A stretch of DNA of 12,992 bases from JAKEHZ01 sp035280505. GTDB taxonomy: Bacteria; Acidobacteriota; Blastocatellia; RBC074. The stretch is from assembly GCA_035280505.1 (NCBI GenBank), contig DATEFT010001016.1, forward strand, positions 1-12,992, written 5' to 3'. The position numbers and the translations under genes were made by a program. Positions 1 through 10,325 of the stretch are shown here, piece by piece. The notes under the pieces are model-generated. The model had not been told where the DNA came from. It saw only the letters and a program-made list of their open reading frames with translations, and did no database searches. The first letter of the stretch is position 1; every line of letters begins with the position of its first letter.

Positions 1-2018
<2,018 letters not shown>

Positions 2019-2174
2019 GTTTATCCTTCAGCCGCGAAGCGCCCAGCCGTCGTTGCACCGGGTCGCAAAGTCGGATCCGCTCGAGATGGCGGGATCTTAC
2101 TTGACGAACCGGGGACTGGCAAATGAAGGCTTCCGGCGCAGTGTTGATGGGTGCCGACCCAGCGCCCGGGAAAA

Positions 2175-2837
2175 TTATCGGAGTATCCGCCGCAGCGTTC
2201 GGCAGATCACGACACAGTCGGTCCAGACGGTCGCCTGCCGGGAGTATTCGAGATCCCGCCGGATCTTCGCCGGGATCAATTCCGACCGGTAATATTGTTC
2301 GGGATCCGGCTGGCGCGCGAGCAACTCGCTCTCATTATTGAAGGTGATGGTCGCCGGGCTGGTGAGCCCGGGCCGGACCGCCAGAATGGATTGCTGTTCA
2401 ACGGTGTAGAGCGCGACATAGCGCGGTACTTCCGGGCGCGGTCCGACCAGACTCATCTCGCCTTTAATAATATTGAGGAGTTGCGGCAGTTCGTCGAGCC
2501 GGTATTGGCGCAGGATCCGGCCGCAGCGTGTAATGCGCGGATCTCGGCCGATCGTGATCTGGGTCCCGGCCTGTTCGGCCTCGACGATCATCGAGCGGAA
2601 CTTGAAGATCCGAAAGGGGTGACCGAATCGGCCCACGCGCTGTTGGAGGAAGAAGGCCGGCCCACGCGAGTCGAGCTTGATCCAGACGATAATCGCCACA
2701 AAGATGGGGAGCAGGAAGATCAGGATGGGAATGGCCACGAGCAGGTCGAAGAGCCGTTGGGCAGAGGCCTGACGCGGCGTTGGGGAGAGTCCTCCCAGGG
2801 GAGGGGAAGGGGTGAATTTGGAGTCGGTTGCAATCAT
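2175..2837 (-). CDS. Polyprenyl-phosphate sugar-1-phosphate transferase (bacterial sugar transferase, PglC/WcaJ type)
   Basis: This 220-aa protein belongs to the bacterial sugar transferase family (monotopic phosphoglycosyl transferases). It moves a sugar-1-phosphate from a nucleotide sugar to a polyprenyl phosphate on the inner face of the cytoplasmic membrane, the first membrane step of glycan assembly. A single hydrophobic segment at about 32-54 is the membrane anchor. The core motifs are in order: KFRSM at 79-83, DELPQ at 115-119 with the catalytic Asp115-Glu116 pair, SLVGPRPE at 129-136 and PGLT at 156-159. It is a minimal PglC-sized enzyme, without the extra membrane domain of WcaJ/WbaP. 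The first 25 residues are Pro/Ser-rich and probably disordered. The frame is open further upstream to 3017, but the ATG at 2837 is preferred because it overlaps the aminotransferase stop as ATGA, which implies translational coupling; no Shine-Dalgarno is seen. The sugar specificity cannot be read from the sequence. Confidence 0.94.
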   Translation of the reverse strand: MIATDSKFTPSPPLGGLSPTPRQASAQRLFDLLVAIPILIFLLPIFVAIIVWIKLDSRGPAFFLQQRVGRFGHPFRIFKFRSMIVEAEQAGTQITIGRDPRITRCGRILRQYRLDELPQLLNIIKGEMSLVGPRPEVPRYVALYTVEQQSILAVRPGLTSPATITFNNESELLARQPDPEQYYRSELIPAKIRRDLEYSRQATVWTDCVVICRTLRRILR

Positions 2838-4033
2838 TGACACGTGAATGAATGGGTCACTGGTAACGGGGGCGTCGTTCGAGGAGTCAGCACCTCTTTC
2901 ACCGCCTCGATGACGCGCGCCTGCGCGGCCTCGGTCATCTTGGTATAGAGCGGTAGACTCACAGCCCGCTCGTAGGCCAGGCTGGAGATCGGGAAGTGAT
3001 GCGGCTGCAGGCGGCAATAATCCCTCCAGTAAGGATGGAGGTGGAGCGGAATGAAGTGCACGCTGCAGCCGATGCCGCGCACATTCATCTGTTGAATGAA
3101 CTCTTCCCGGCTCAGCTTGACCGAATCGTCGAGCCGGATGACATAGAGATGCCAGGCGTGAATCTCCCCCGCGGCCGGTTGGGGCGGGAGGATCACCGGC
3201 AGCTCGACCAGCTCGGCATCGTATCGCGCGGCCATCTCCGCCCGCTGCTGCTGGAATCTCCAGACCTTCTTCAATTGTTGAATCCCGATCGCCGCGGCCA
3301 GATCGGTCATATTGTATTTGAAACCGGGGGCGACCACTTCGTATTGCCAGGCGGGTCGAGAAGACGTGTATCGGTCGAAGGCGTCGCGATCGATGCCGTG
3401 CAAGCGCATGAGCCGGCAGCGTTGAAGCAGGGCCTCGTCGCGCGAGACGATCATCCCGCCCTCGCCGGTCGTCATGGTCTTGGTCGCGTAGAAACTGTAG
3501 ACCGTGGCATCGGTCTGTAAGGTCCCGATCAATTTCCCGCCGTAAGAGGTCGGCAGGGCGTGGGCGGCGTCTTCGACCACTTTCAGGCCGTGCTTCCGCG
3601 CGATCTCGATGATCGGGTCCATCTCACAGGCCAGTCCCGCCACATGGACCGGCAGGATCGCCTTGGTCCGCGGAGTGATCGCGCGTTCGATCTTTCCCGG
3701 ATCCAGATTGAAGGTCTGGGGATCGATATCGACCAGGATCGGACGGGCTCCGAGATGACGGACCACGCCGGCGGTGGCCGTGAAGGTGTAGGGAGTGGTG
3801 ATGACCTCGTCGCCCTCACCGATGCCCAGCGCTTCGAGCGCCAGATGCAACCCGGCCGTCGCCGAATTGACCGCCAGCGCTTTAACCTGACCGCCGATGA
3901 ACGAGGCGAACTCTTGTTCGAACCGTTGTGTTTTGGGACCGGTCGTTAACCAGCCGGAACGGAGGGAGTCGACTACCTCCGTGATTTCTTCTTCGCCAAT
4001 GTCGGGGAGCGCAAAAGGCAAAAAGTCACTCAT
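2834..4033 (-). CDS. DegT/DnrJ/EryC1/StrS family PLP-dependent sugar aminotransferase
   Basis: This 399-aa protein is a DegT/DnrJ/EryC1/StrS aminotransferase, a family that uses PLP to transaminate 4-keto (or 3-keto) nucleotide sugars in the cytoplasm, usually with glutamate as donor. The N-terminus (LPFALPDIGEEEI, then RSGWLTTGPK at 25-34) is typical of PglE/ArnB-like members. The PLP-phosphate contact region NSATAGLHLAL is at 56-66, the VVEDAAHA block at 152-159 holds the ring-binding Asp, and Lys185 in YATKTMTTGEGG is the Schiff-base lysine. Beside a 4,6-dehydratase and a sugar transferase, its likely job is to make a UDP-4-amino-4,6-dideoxy sugar; this is inference. No PglD-like acetyltransferase is in the window. 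The start is uncertain: ATG at 4033 gives the usual family N-terminus, while ATG 4045 and TTG 4051 are in frame upstream, and none has a strong Shine-Dalgarno. It is the first gene of the minus-strand glycan module. Confidence 0.93.
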   Translation of the reverse strand: MSDFLPFALPDIGEEEITEVVDSLRSGWLTTGPKTQRFEQEFASFIGGQVKALAVNSATAGLHLALEALGIGEGDEVITTPYTFTATAGVVRHLGARPILVDIDPQTFNLDPGKIERAITPRTKAILPVHVAGLACEMDPIIEIARKHGLKVVEDAAHALPTSYGGKLIGTLQTDATVYSFYATKTMTTGEGGMIVSRDEALLQRCRLMRLHGIDRDAFDRYTSSRPAWQYEVVAPGFKYNMTDLAAAIGIQQLKKVWRFQQQRAEMAARYDAELVELPVILPPQPAAGEIHAWHLYVIRLDDSVKLSREEFIQQMNVRGIGCSVHFIPLHLHPYWRDYCRLQPHHFPISSLAYERAVSLPLYTKMTEAAQARVIEAVKEVLTPRTTPPLPVTHSFTCQ

Positions 4034-4042
4034 AAAGTTGCC

Positions 4043-4071
4043 CATATGCAAAAAGGTACCAGTACTGTCAA
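4043..4071 (-). promoter_or_regulatory. Weak candidate promoter for the glycan operon
   Basis: On the minus strand a perfect TTGACA (4071-4066) is followed after 17 nt by CATATG (4048-4043), which matches only three of six bases of a -10 box. Transcription from it would begin near 4036, almost on the ATG at 4033, giving a leaderless or near-leaderless message. The -35 box overlaps the first unit of the 8-bp tandem repeat. This is a weak call; the real promoter may lie elsewhere in the 207-bp gap. Confidence 0.22.
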
Positions 4072-4092
4072 TGTGCTAATGCGCCAATGTGA
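4069..4092. repeat. Degenerate 8-bp tandem repeat, three units
   Basis: Three consecutive octamers are visible on the plus strand: CAATGTGC, TAATGCGC and CAATGTGA, with consensus YAATGYGC. They lie about 36 bp upstream of the aminotransferase start, at the upstream edge of the polysaccharide module. From memory, short runs of similar octamers occur near polysaccharide genes in some bacterial genomes, especially Bacteroidota; that comparison is not verified here. Confidence 0.6.
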
Positions 4093-4240
4093 AAAAGATC
4101 AGCCCATTAAAACGCGCTGAGTAGGCTCTCGGATGTGTTTAGAACTATTTTTTGATGAAGTTTTATAGGACTTACCTCACGCCCCATTTAAAGCATAGAC
4201 TGGAGATTGAAATCAAGGGATCTCTGGGGAAATCTCCCAA

Positions 4241-5263
4241 CTAATTGAAGGGGAGTCCCCGATTGTGGTGCGCGACCTCCGCCAGTTTGGCCAGACCGGC
4301 GCGGGTCCCGATCGCGATCAGGAGATCGCCGGCGTGCAGGGTCTGCTCTCCGTCGGGATTGAAGATAATGTGCCCGGCGAGCGAGGTGATGGCCACGATC
4401 ATGACGCTATGCTCCGTGCGAATGCCGGAATCCCTGAGCTTCCGGCCGTCGAGGACCGAGCCCTCGCCGATCTGGATCTGCTCGAAGTTGAGGTCGAGCG
4501 TTTCGGTCATGGTCGTCAATTCGATGAAATCGGCGACGGCGGGCGAGAGCGCCGCCTGCGCCATGCGGTGGCTGCCGATCAGCACCGGCGAGACCACTTT
4601 ATTGGCTCCGGCGCGCAGCAACTGGCGTTCGGCGGGCAGGTCGACGGCGCGCGCGACGATGTGGAGGGTCGGATTCATGCCCCTGGCCGTCAGCACGATG
4701 TAGACATTTTCGGCATCGCTCGAGGCCGCCGTGATCAGGGCGCGGGCCGTGCGGACTTGCGCGCCCTTGAGCACGGTCTCATCGGTGGCGTCGCCGACTA
4801 GCACCAAAATGCCTCTCGTCAGCAGCCGTTCGCCGACCGCCTCGTCGCGTTCGATCACGACGAACTCCACCCCTTTCTTCTTCAACTCGTCGATAATCTG
4901 CATTCCGACCCGTCCGGCTCCGCAGAGAATGTAATGGTTCTTCAGTTGATTGATGTCTTTGAACAATTTGCGCCTCCCTAGCGCGGATGAGATTTCGATC
5001 TCGATCAGCGTCCGAGTCAGGATCGAGATCACGAAACCGAACATGGCCACCCCGACGACGATCAACAGGATCGTGAACGCCCGCCCGGAGGTGGACAATG
5101 GATGGGTCTCGCCGTAGCCGATGGTGGCGAGCGTAATCACCGTCATATAGATCGCGTCGAACCAGGACCAGCCCTCGATCAGGCGATATCCGGCGGCCCC
5201 GATGAAATTGATGGCCAGGACGGTGGCCAGCGTGTAGATCAGCTTTTTGGAGAGCGGCATCAT
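4241..5263 (-). CDS. RCK-domain potassium channel (two-TM pore with TrkA-N and TrkA-C domains)
   Basis: This 340-aa protein has the architecture of a prokaryotic K+ channel of the MthK/Kch type. TM1 is at about 9-27, a re-entrant pore helix at 34-46, the selectivity filter TIGYGE at 47-52 (a conservative variant of TVGYG), and TM2 at about 62-84. A cytoplasmic RCK-N (TrkA-N) Rossmann domain runs from about 110 to 228, with the nucleotide-binding turn GAGRVG at 115-120 and an acidic residue at the end of the second strand (VIERD, 136-140). An RCK-C (TrkA-C) ligand-binding domain runs from about 250 to 333. The family conducts K+ through a tetramer gated by ions or nucleotides bound to the RCK ring; the ligand here is unknown. 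The start is one of two consecutive ATGs (5263 or 5260), neither with a clear Shine-Dalgarno. It follows the DUF1080 gene by 86 bp, with a strong hairpin between them, so co-transcription is doubtful. It has no obvious link to the glycan module. Confidence 0.94.
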   Translation of the reverse strand: MMPLSKKLIYTLATVLAINFIGAAGYRLIEGWSWFDAIYMTVITLATIGYGETHPLSTSGRAFTILLIVVGVAMFGFVISILTRTLIEIEISSALGRRKLFKDINQLKNHYILCGAGRVGMQIIDELKKKGVEFVVIERDEAVGERLLTRGILVLVGDATDETVLKGAQVRTARALITAASSDAENVYIVLTARGMNPTLHIVARAVDLPAERQLLRAGANKVVSPVLIGSHRMAQAALSPAVADFIELTTMTETLDLNFEQIQIGEGSVLDGRKLRDSGIRTEHSVMIVAITSLAGHIIFNPDGEQTLHAGDLLIAIGTRAGLAKLAEVAHHNRGLPFN

Positions 5264-5307
5264 GAAACGAACTTATCAGGATTGGTGCTGAGGAGGAGGA
5301 GAGCGTG

Positions 5308-5336
5308 AGGGGAGGGCCGTCTCCGCGCCCTCCCCT
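5308..5336 (-). terminator. GC-rich hairpin after the DUF1080 gene, probable terminator
   Basis: A perfect 10-bp inverted repeat (AGGGGAGGGC at 5308-5317 and GCCCTCCCCT at 5327-5336) encloses a 9-nt loop. It begins 13 nt beyond the DUF1080 stop codon. On the minus strand it is followed by a pyrimidine run rich in C rather than a clean T tract, so it may act as a pausing site, an mRNA 3'-end stabiliser or a non-canonical terminator. Confidence 0.6.
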
Positions 5337-5349
5337 GATCGTTGCTTGG

Positions 5350-6288
<939 letters not shown>

Positions 6289-6340
6289 TCCGTATTCTCC
6301 CCGTGGTTAAGAAATTTTGGACCGATTTTTCGCGAGAACG

Positions 6341-6353
6341 ATAAGTGACTTAT
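6341..6353. promoter_or_regulatory. 13-bp palindrome, operator candidate for the DUF1080 gene
   Basis: ATAAGT-G-ACTTAT is a perfect 6+6 inverted repeat about 53 bp upstream of the DUF1080 start. On the minus strand it overlaps a TATAAG hexamer (6354-6349) that could be a -10 box, although the only -35-like match (TTGGAA) is spaced 15 nt away. The position suits repressor binding; the regulator is unknown. Confidence 0.35.
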
Positions 6354-6361
6354 AAGCTCTT

Positions 6362-6381
6362 GGCAAGTCTTCCAACTTGCC
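6362..6381. repeat. Short palindrome, 7-bp stem and 6-nt loop
   Basis: GGCAAGT (6362-6368) and ACTTGCC (6375-6381) form a perfect stem around a 6-nt loop; read on the minus strand it is GGCAAGTTGGAAGACTTGCC. The form resembles dispersed REP-like palindromes with a TTGGAA-type centre, but only one copy is visible here. Confidence 0.4.
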
Positions 6382-6414
6382 CCTCACAAAACGGCCCGAA
6401 CCCGGCTAAACCGA

Positions 6415-6443
6415 TTGACTTGCCTGGCCGGTCGGCTTAGATT
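6415..6443 (+). promoter_or_regulatory. Candidate sigma70-type promoter for the DUF3500-hrpB transcript
   Basis: TTGACT (6415-6420, five of six bases) is followed after exactly 17 nt by TAGATT (6438-6443, four of six). The transcript would begin near 6450 and carry a leader of about 195 nt that includes copy 1 of the palindromic repeat. No better pair was seen between this point and the gene. Confidence 0.45.
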
Positions 6444-6524
6444 AGCCCCAATCTGAAATCAGAATTTACAATTGGCGACTTCTAAGTGCTCTGGAAACGA
6501 AGTTCTTCGGTCTTTGTTTTCTTG

Positions 6525-6580
6525 AACCGCGAAATCCGCGAAAGGTCGGTCGTTTCAGCGTGTTTCGCGTCTTTCGCGGT
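6525..6580. repeat. Dispersed palindromic repeat, copy 1
   Basis: The left arm ACCGCGAAATCCGCGAAA (6526-6543) pairs with the right arm TTTCGCGTCTTTCGCGGT (6563-6580) at 16 of 18 positions around a 19-nt centre. The same sequence type recurs at 10326-10378. Each arm is itself made of two CGCGAAA-type heptads. It lies in the presumed leader of the DUF3500 gene. Confidence 0.8.
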
Positions 6581-6621
6581 CTGAACAGACAACCACATGG
6601 CTTAGTTGGAGGAGTCCTAAG

Positions 6622-6636
6622 TCGATTTCAAATCGA
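6622..6636 (+). promoter_or_regulatory. Palindrome overlapping the DUF3500 ribosome-binding site
   Basis: TCGATTT-C-AAATCGA is a perfect 7+7 inverted repeat that includes the first two bases of the GAGG Shine-Dalgarno (6635-6638). As DNA it could be an operator; as RNA it can form a 6-bp stem with a 3-nt loop that partly hides the ribosome-binding site. Confidence 0.4.
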
Positions 6637-6644
6637 GGATGCTG

Positions 6645-7691
6645 ATGAAACCACGGAAGCAGATTGCGCTCGTCCTGTGTCTGGTTGGGGTGCTCATATT
6701 CGTCACCTATTCGATCGTCAGCGGAATCGCCCACATGCGATCCGGCGCGGCGATGGCCGAGGGAGCGAACAAATTTCTGGCCTCGCTCACTCCCGAGCAG
6801 CGGGCCAAGGCCGTCTTCAAATTCGATGACGAACAGCGGTTCGACTGGCACTTCATTCCGCGTCCTCGCAAGGGGCTTCCGCTGAAGGAGCTGACGACGG
6901 ACCAGCGCCAACTGGCCATGGAGTTTATGAAGACGGGTCTCGGCTCCGCCGGTTATCAGAAGGCCACCACCATCTTCAGCCTCGAACCGATCTTGAAGGA
7001 GCTGGAGAAGGGGAGCGGGCCAGTGCGCGATCCGGAACTCTACTACTTCTCGGTCTTCGGGACGCCCTCCGCGAAGAATGTGTGGGGCTGGCGGGTCGAG
7101 GGGCATCACGTCTCGCTCAACTACACGGTGGTCAAGGGCGAATTGATCTCCAACACGCCGCTCTTTTTCGGGGCCAACCCGGCCGAGGTCCGGGAGGGAC
7201 CGCGCCAGGGATTGCGGGTCCTGGCCGGCGAAGAGGACAAGGGGCGCGACCTGATTCGGTCGCTAGACGAGAAGCAGCGGGCGGTGGCGATCTACGACCA
7301 GACCGCCCCGAAGGACATGCTGACGTTCAACAACCGCAAGGCCGATCCGCTCAAGCCCGAGGGGCTGGCCGCGAGCCAGTTGAACAAAGAGCAGAAAGAT
7401 TTGCTCAATCGACTGCTCGAGGAGTATCTTTCACGGATGTCCCAGGATGTCGCCGACGAGCGCCGGAAGAAGGTGCGCGAAGCCGGAATCGACACCATCT
7501 ATTTCGCCTGGGCCGGAGGCATCAATCGCGGCGATCCGCACTACTACCGCCTGCAGGGCCGGACGTTCTTGATCGAGTATGACGATACGCAGAACAATGC
7601 CAACCATATCCATACGGTCTGGCGCGATTTCAACGGCGACTTCGGCGCCGATCTGTTACAGGAGCATTACAAGGCATCGCCTCATCAATGA
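6645..7691 (+). CDS. Membrane-anchored DUF3500 family protein
   Basis: This 348-aa protein matches the DUF3500 family, whose biochemical role I do not know. Signature stretches are WGWRVEGHHVSLNYT at 147-161 and, near the C-terminus, a TQNNANHIHTVWRDF block. A basic start (MKPRK) and one hydrophobic segment at about 8-26 indicate a signal anchor or uncleaved signal peptide, so the body is probably periplasmic. The start is chosen from the ribosome-binding site: GAGG at 6635-6638 directly abuts an ATG at 6639, but sits 6 nt before the in-frame ATG at 6645. His, Trp and Asp residues in the two conserved blocks could form a metal or catalytic site; this is inference. It ends 31 nt before hrpB on the same strand, so the two are probably co-transcribed. 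A palindrome (6622-6636) overlaps the ribosome-binding site and may tune translation. Confidence 0.88.
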   Translation: MKPRKQIALVLCLVGVLIFVTYSIVSGIAHMRSGAAMAEGANKFLASLTPEQRAKAVFKFDDEQRFDWHFIPRPRKGLPLKELTTDQRQLAMEFMKTGLGSAGYQKATTIFSLEPILKELEKGSGPVRDPELYYFSVFGTPSAKNVWGWRVEGHHVSLNYTVVKGELISNTPLFFGANPAEVREGPRQGLRVLAGEEDKGRDLIRSLDEKQRAVAIYDQTAPKDMLTFNNRKADPLKPEGLAASQLNKEQKDLLNRLLEEYLSRMSQDVADERRKKVREAGIDTIYFAWAGGINRGDPHYYRLQGRTFLIEYDDTQNNANHIHTVWRDFNGDFGADLLQEHYKASPHQ

Positions 7692-7722
7692 AGATCACCA
7701 ACCAGGTTGCTGAAAAATAGGG

Positions 7723-10302
7723 ATGGAATTGATGCCGCCTTTGCCCATCGACTCCATCCTTGAAGAGATCGTCGCCTCCCTGCGAATTTCACCTAATCTG
7801 ATCCTGGAAGCCCCGCCCGGAGCGGGCAAGACGACGCGGGTGCCGCCGGCGCTGCTCGATGCGGGGCTGGCGGGGCCGGGTGAGGTGTGGGTGCTCGAAC
7901 CCCGCCGGCTGGCGGCGCGGATGGCGGCCCGCCGGGTCGCCGAGGAGCGCGGCCAAAGAGTCGGAGAGACGGTCGGCTATCAGGTGCGGTTCGAGGAGGT
8001 TGCGGGACCGGCGACGAAGTTGCGCTTTCTGACCGAGGGGATCTTGACGCGGCGACTGCTCTCCGATCCCCGGCTCGATCGCGTCGGCGTCGTGGTGATC
8101 GATGAGTTTCACGAACGGCATCTGCAGGCCGATCTGGCGCTGGCGCTCTTGCGGAGATTGCAACTGGAGGCGCGGCCGGATCTGAGGCTGGTGGTCATGT
8201 CGGCCACGCTCGACGCCGCGCCGGTCGCCGGCTATCTCGGCCAGGCCCCGGTCTTGCGGTCCGAGGGGCGCAGCTTCGAGGTCGCGATCGAGCACCTGCC
8301 GCGTCCGGACGAGCGTCCGCTGGCGGAACTGGTCGAGGCGGCGGTGCGCGGCCTGCTCTCCGAGACGGACGACGGCGACCTGCTGGTCTTTCTCCCGGGA
8401 GCCGCGGAGATTCGCCGCGCCGCGGCCGCCTGTGCCGCGATCGCTGAAAAGCATGGACTGCTGGTCCTGCCGCTGCACGGAGATCTGGCGGCGGCCGACC
8501 AGGACCGGGCGGTCAAACCCGCCTCGCAGCGGAAGCTGATTCTCTCCACCAATGTCGCCGAGAGCTCGGTCACCATCGATGGCGTGGTCGCCGTGATCGA
8601 TTCCGGATTGGCGCGAATTGCCGGCCACTCGCCGTGGTCGGGCCTGCCGGTCTTGAACACGGCTCGCATCAGCCAGGCTTCGGCGATCCAGCGGGCCGGC
8701 CGAGCCGGGCGGGTGCGGCCGGGAAGGTGCCGGCGGCTCTATACCGTTCAGGATTTCAACGCCCGCCCCGATTACGAACTGGCGGAGATTCATCGTCTGG
8801 ACCTGGCCGAACCCGCGCTCGAGATGCGCGCCGCGGGGATCGATCAACCGGGCGCGTTCGGATGGTTCGAGTCGCCGCCGCCCGGCGCTCTACAGGCGGC
8901 CGATGGTCTGTTGCGAAGGCTCGGGGCCGTGGATGAGCGCGGGCGGGTCACGGAGACCGGCCGCGCCATGCTGCGGTTCCCACTGCATCCGCGCCAGTCG
9001 CGAATGATCGTCGAGGCCCAGGCTCGCGGCGTCGCCGAGGAGGCCTGCCTGATTGCGGCCCTGATCGGAGAGCGCGACCTCGTCGCCCCGGAAGGATTCA
9101 AGACGGAGCCGGGCCCGGCCAAACGGCGAACCGCCCAGACCGTGGGCTCCAGCGACCTGCTCCATCGAGCAGATCTGTTCGCGGAGGCCCTCGCCGCCAA
9201 CTTTTCACGGCCGCGGCTGCGCGAGATGGGGCTGGATCCCGGGGTCGCGCAGGCGGTCGATCGGGTGCGCCGGCAACTCTCCAGGCTCTGCGCCGCCGGC
9301 CGGGCCGGTTCGAGTCCGCCTCCGGGAGATGAATCCGCGATCCTGATCTCGGTGCTCGCCGGTTATCCGGACCGCGTCGCGAGGCGCAGGTCGTTGAAAC
9401 CCGGCCAGCCCGAACTCTTATTGTCGGGGGGCGGCGCGGCCCAACTCTCCGAATCGAGCATCGTGCAGCGGGCGGAGTTTCTGGTCGCGGTCGAGGCCGA
9501 GGAGCGGCGCGGCTTGCGGTCGGGGGCCATGATCCAGATCGCCAGCGCGATCGAGCCGGAATGGTTGATCGATCTCTTCGCCGATGAGCTGCGCGAGGTG
9601 AGGACCGCGACCTGGAACGCGTCGGCGGAGCGGGTCGAGGTCGTCCAGCGGCTGCTTCATGACCAGTTGGTGGTCGATGAGAGCAAGGTGCGGGACGCGA
9701 ATGACGAGGAGGTGGCCAGGATCTTGTCCGAGGCCGCGCTCGGGGTCGGGTGGCAACGATTCGCCGATCCGGACCAGGTCGCCGGGTTGATCGCGCGAGT
9801 CGAGTTGATCGCTCGCGTGCTTCCTCAATCCGGCATGCCAGCGTTCACGGAAGCTGACGTCCGCGAGGCCCTGGTCTCGCTCTGCGAGGGACGGCGGAGT
9901 TTCGCCGAACTGCAGCAAGCCTCCGCCCGGGGCGCCCAGGGCGGTCTGCTCGGAGTGCTGCGGCACCGGTTGAGCGGAGAGCAGTCGCGGCTGCTGGCCC
10001 AGATGGCGCCCGAAACGGTATCGATCGCCGGCCGGCGCCAGGTGCGCGTCAACTACGAGTCGGGCCAGCCGCCCTGGATCGCCTCGCGGCTGCAGGATTT
10101 TTTCGGAATGACGGAGGGCCCCCGGATCGCGGGCGGGCGGGTGGCCGTGGTCTTGCACCTGCTCGCGCCCAATCAGCGGCCGATTCAGGTGACGACCGAC
10201 CTGGCCGGGTTCTGGCAGCGCATCTATCCGCAGGTCCGGCGCGAACTCGGCCGCCGGTACCCTCGTCATGCCTGGCCGGAAGACCCGTTGGTCAAGAAAT
10301 AA
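7723..10302 (+). CDS. hrpB: ATP-dependent helicase HrpB
   Basis: This 859-aa protein is a DEAH/DExH-type helicase of the HrpB family, close to the usual length of a little over 800 aa. Superfamily 2 motifs appear in order: Walker A PPGAGKTT at 31-38 (Lys36), LEPRRLAARMAA after it, Walker B DEFH at 127-130 (the HrpB variant of DEAH), SAT at 160-162, the motif V region STNVAESSVTIDG and motif VI QRAGRAGRVRPG. The C-terminal HrpB-specific region ends with a YPRHAWPEDP block diagnostic of the family. HrpB uses ATP to remodel nucleic acid; its cellular role is poorly defined in most bacteria. Two ATGs, 7723 and 7732, are possible: AGGG abuts the first and lies 9 nt before the second, so the true protein may be three residues shorter. 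It follows the DUF3500 gene by 31 nt and faces the aminotransferase gene tail to tail. Confidence 0.96.
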   Translation: MELMPPLPIDSILEEIVASLRISPNLILEAPPGAGKTTRVPPALLDAGLAGPGEVWVLEPRRLAARMAARRVAEERGQRVGETVGYQVRFEEVAGPATKLRFLTEGILTRRLLSDPRLDRVGVVVIDEFHERHLQADLALALLRRLQLEARPDLRLVVMSATLDAAPVAGYLGQAPVLRSEGRSFEVAIEHLPRPDERPLAELVEAAVRGLLSETDDGDLLVFLPGAAEIRRAAAACAAIAEKHGLLVLPLHGDLAAADQDRAVKPASQRKLILSTNVAESSVTIDGVVAVIDSGLARIAGHSPWSGLPVLNTARISQASAIQRAGRAGRVRPGRCRRLYTVQDFNARPDYELAEIHRLDLAEPALEMRAAGIDQPGAFGWFESPPPGALQAADGLLRRLGAVDERGRVTETGRAMLRFPLHPRQSRMIVEAQARGVAEEACLIAALIGERDLVAPEGFKTEPGPAKRRTAQTVGSSDLLHRADLFAEALAANFSRPRLREMGLDPGVAQAVDRVRRQLSRLCAAGRAGSSPPPGDESAILISVLAGYPDRVARRRSLKPGQPELLLSGGGAAQLSESSIVQRAEFLVAVEAEERRGLRSGAMIQIASAIEPEWLIDLFADELREVRTATWNASAERVEVVQRLLHDQLVVDESKVRDANDEEVARILSEAALGVGWQRFADPDQVAGLIARVELIARVLPQSGMPAFTEADVREALVSLCEGRRSFAELQQASARGAQGGLLGVLRHRLSGEQSRLLAQMAPETVSIAGRRQVRVNYESGQPPWIASRLQDFFGMTEGPRIAGGRVAVVLHLLAPNQRPIQVTTDLAGFWQRIYPQVRRELGRRYPRHAWPEDPLVKK

Positions 10303-10325
10303 CCGGATTGATGGGAGATGATTGA

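Larger units (their letters stand above)
6289..6644. other. 356-bp divergent intergenic region
   Basis: This gap between the divergent DUF1080 and DUF3500 genes has no credible coding sequence. From left to right it holds a 13-bp palindrome (6341-6353), a 7-bp-stem hairpin (6362-6381), a candidate plus-strand promoter (6415-6443), a short TCTGA-AA-TCAGA palindrome near the predicted transcript start (6452-6463), copy 1 of a dispersed palindromic repeat (6525-6580) and a near-perfect palindrome next to the DUF3500 ribosome-binding site (6622-6636). Short frames here are incidental products of the repeat. Confidence 0.7.

Noticed and set aside
2019..2174. The 156-bp gap between the sugar transferase and dehydratase genes, examined for a terminator, promoter or small gene.
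   Set aside because: No strong hairpin, promoter pair or plausible small gene was seen beyond the dehydratase ribosome-binding site.
6560..6829. A short plus-strand frame starting MFRVFRG.
   Set aside because: Its start is a translation of the palindromic repeat, and it then reads the DUF3500 gene in the wrong frame.
7789..8847. A 352-codon minus-strand frame opposite hrpB.
   Set aside because: The plus strand carries all the helicase motifs in order; the antisense product has no domain and is Arg/Gln/Pro-rich.
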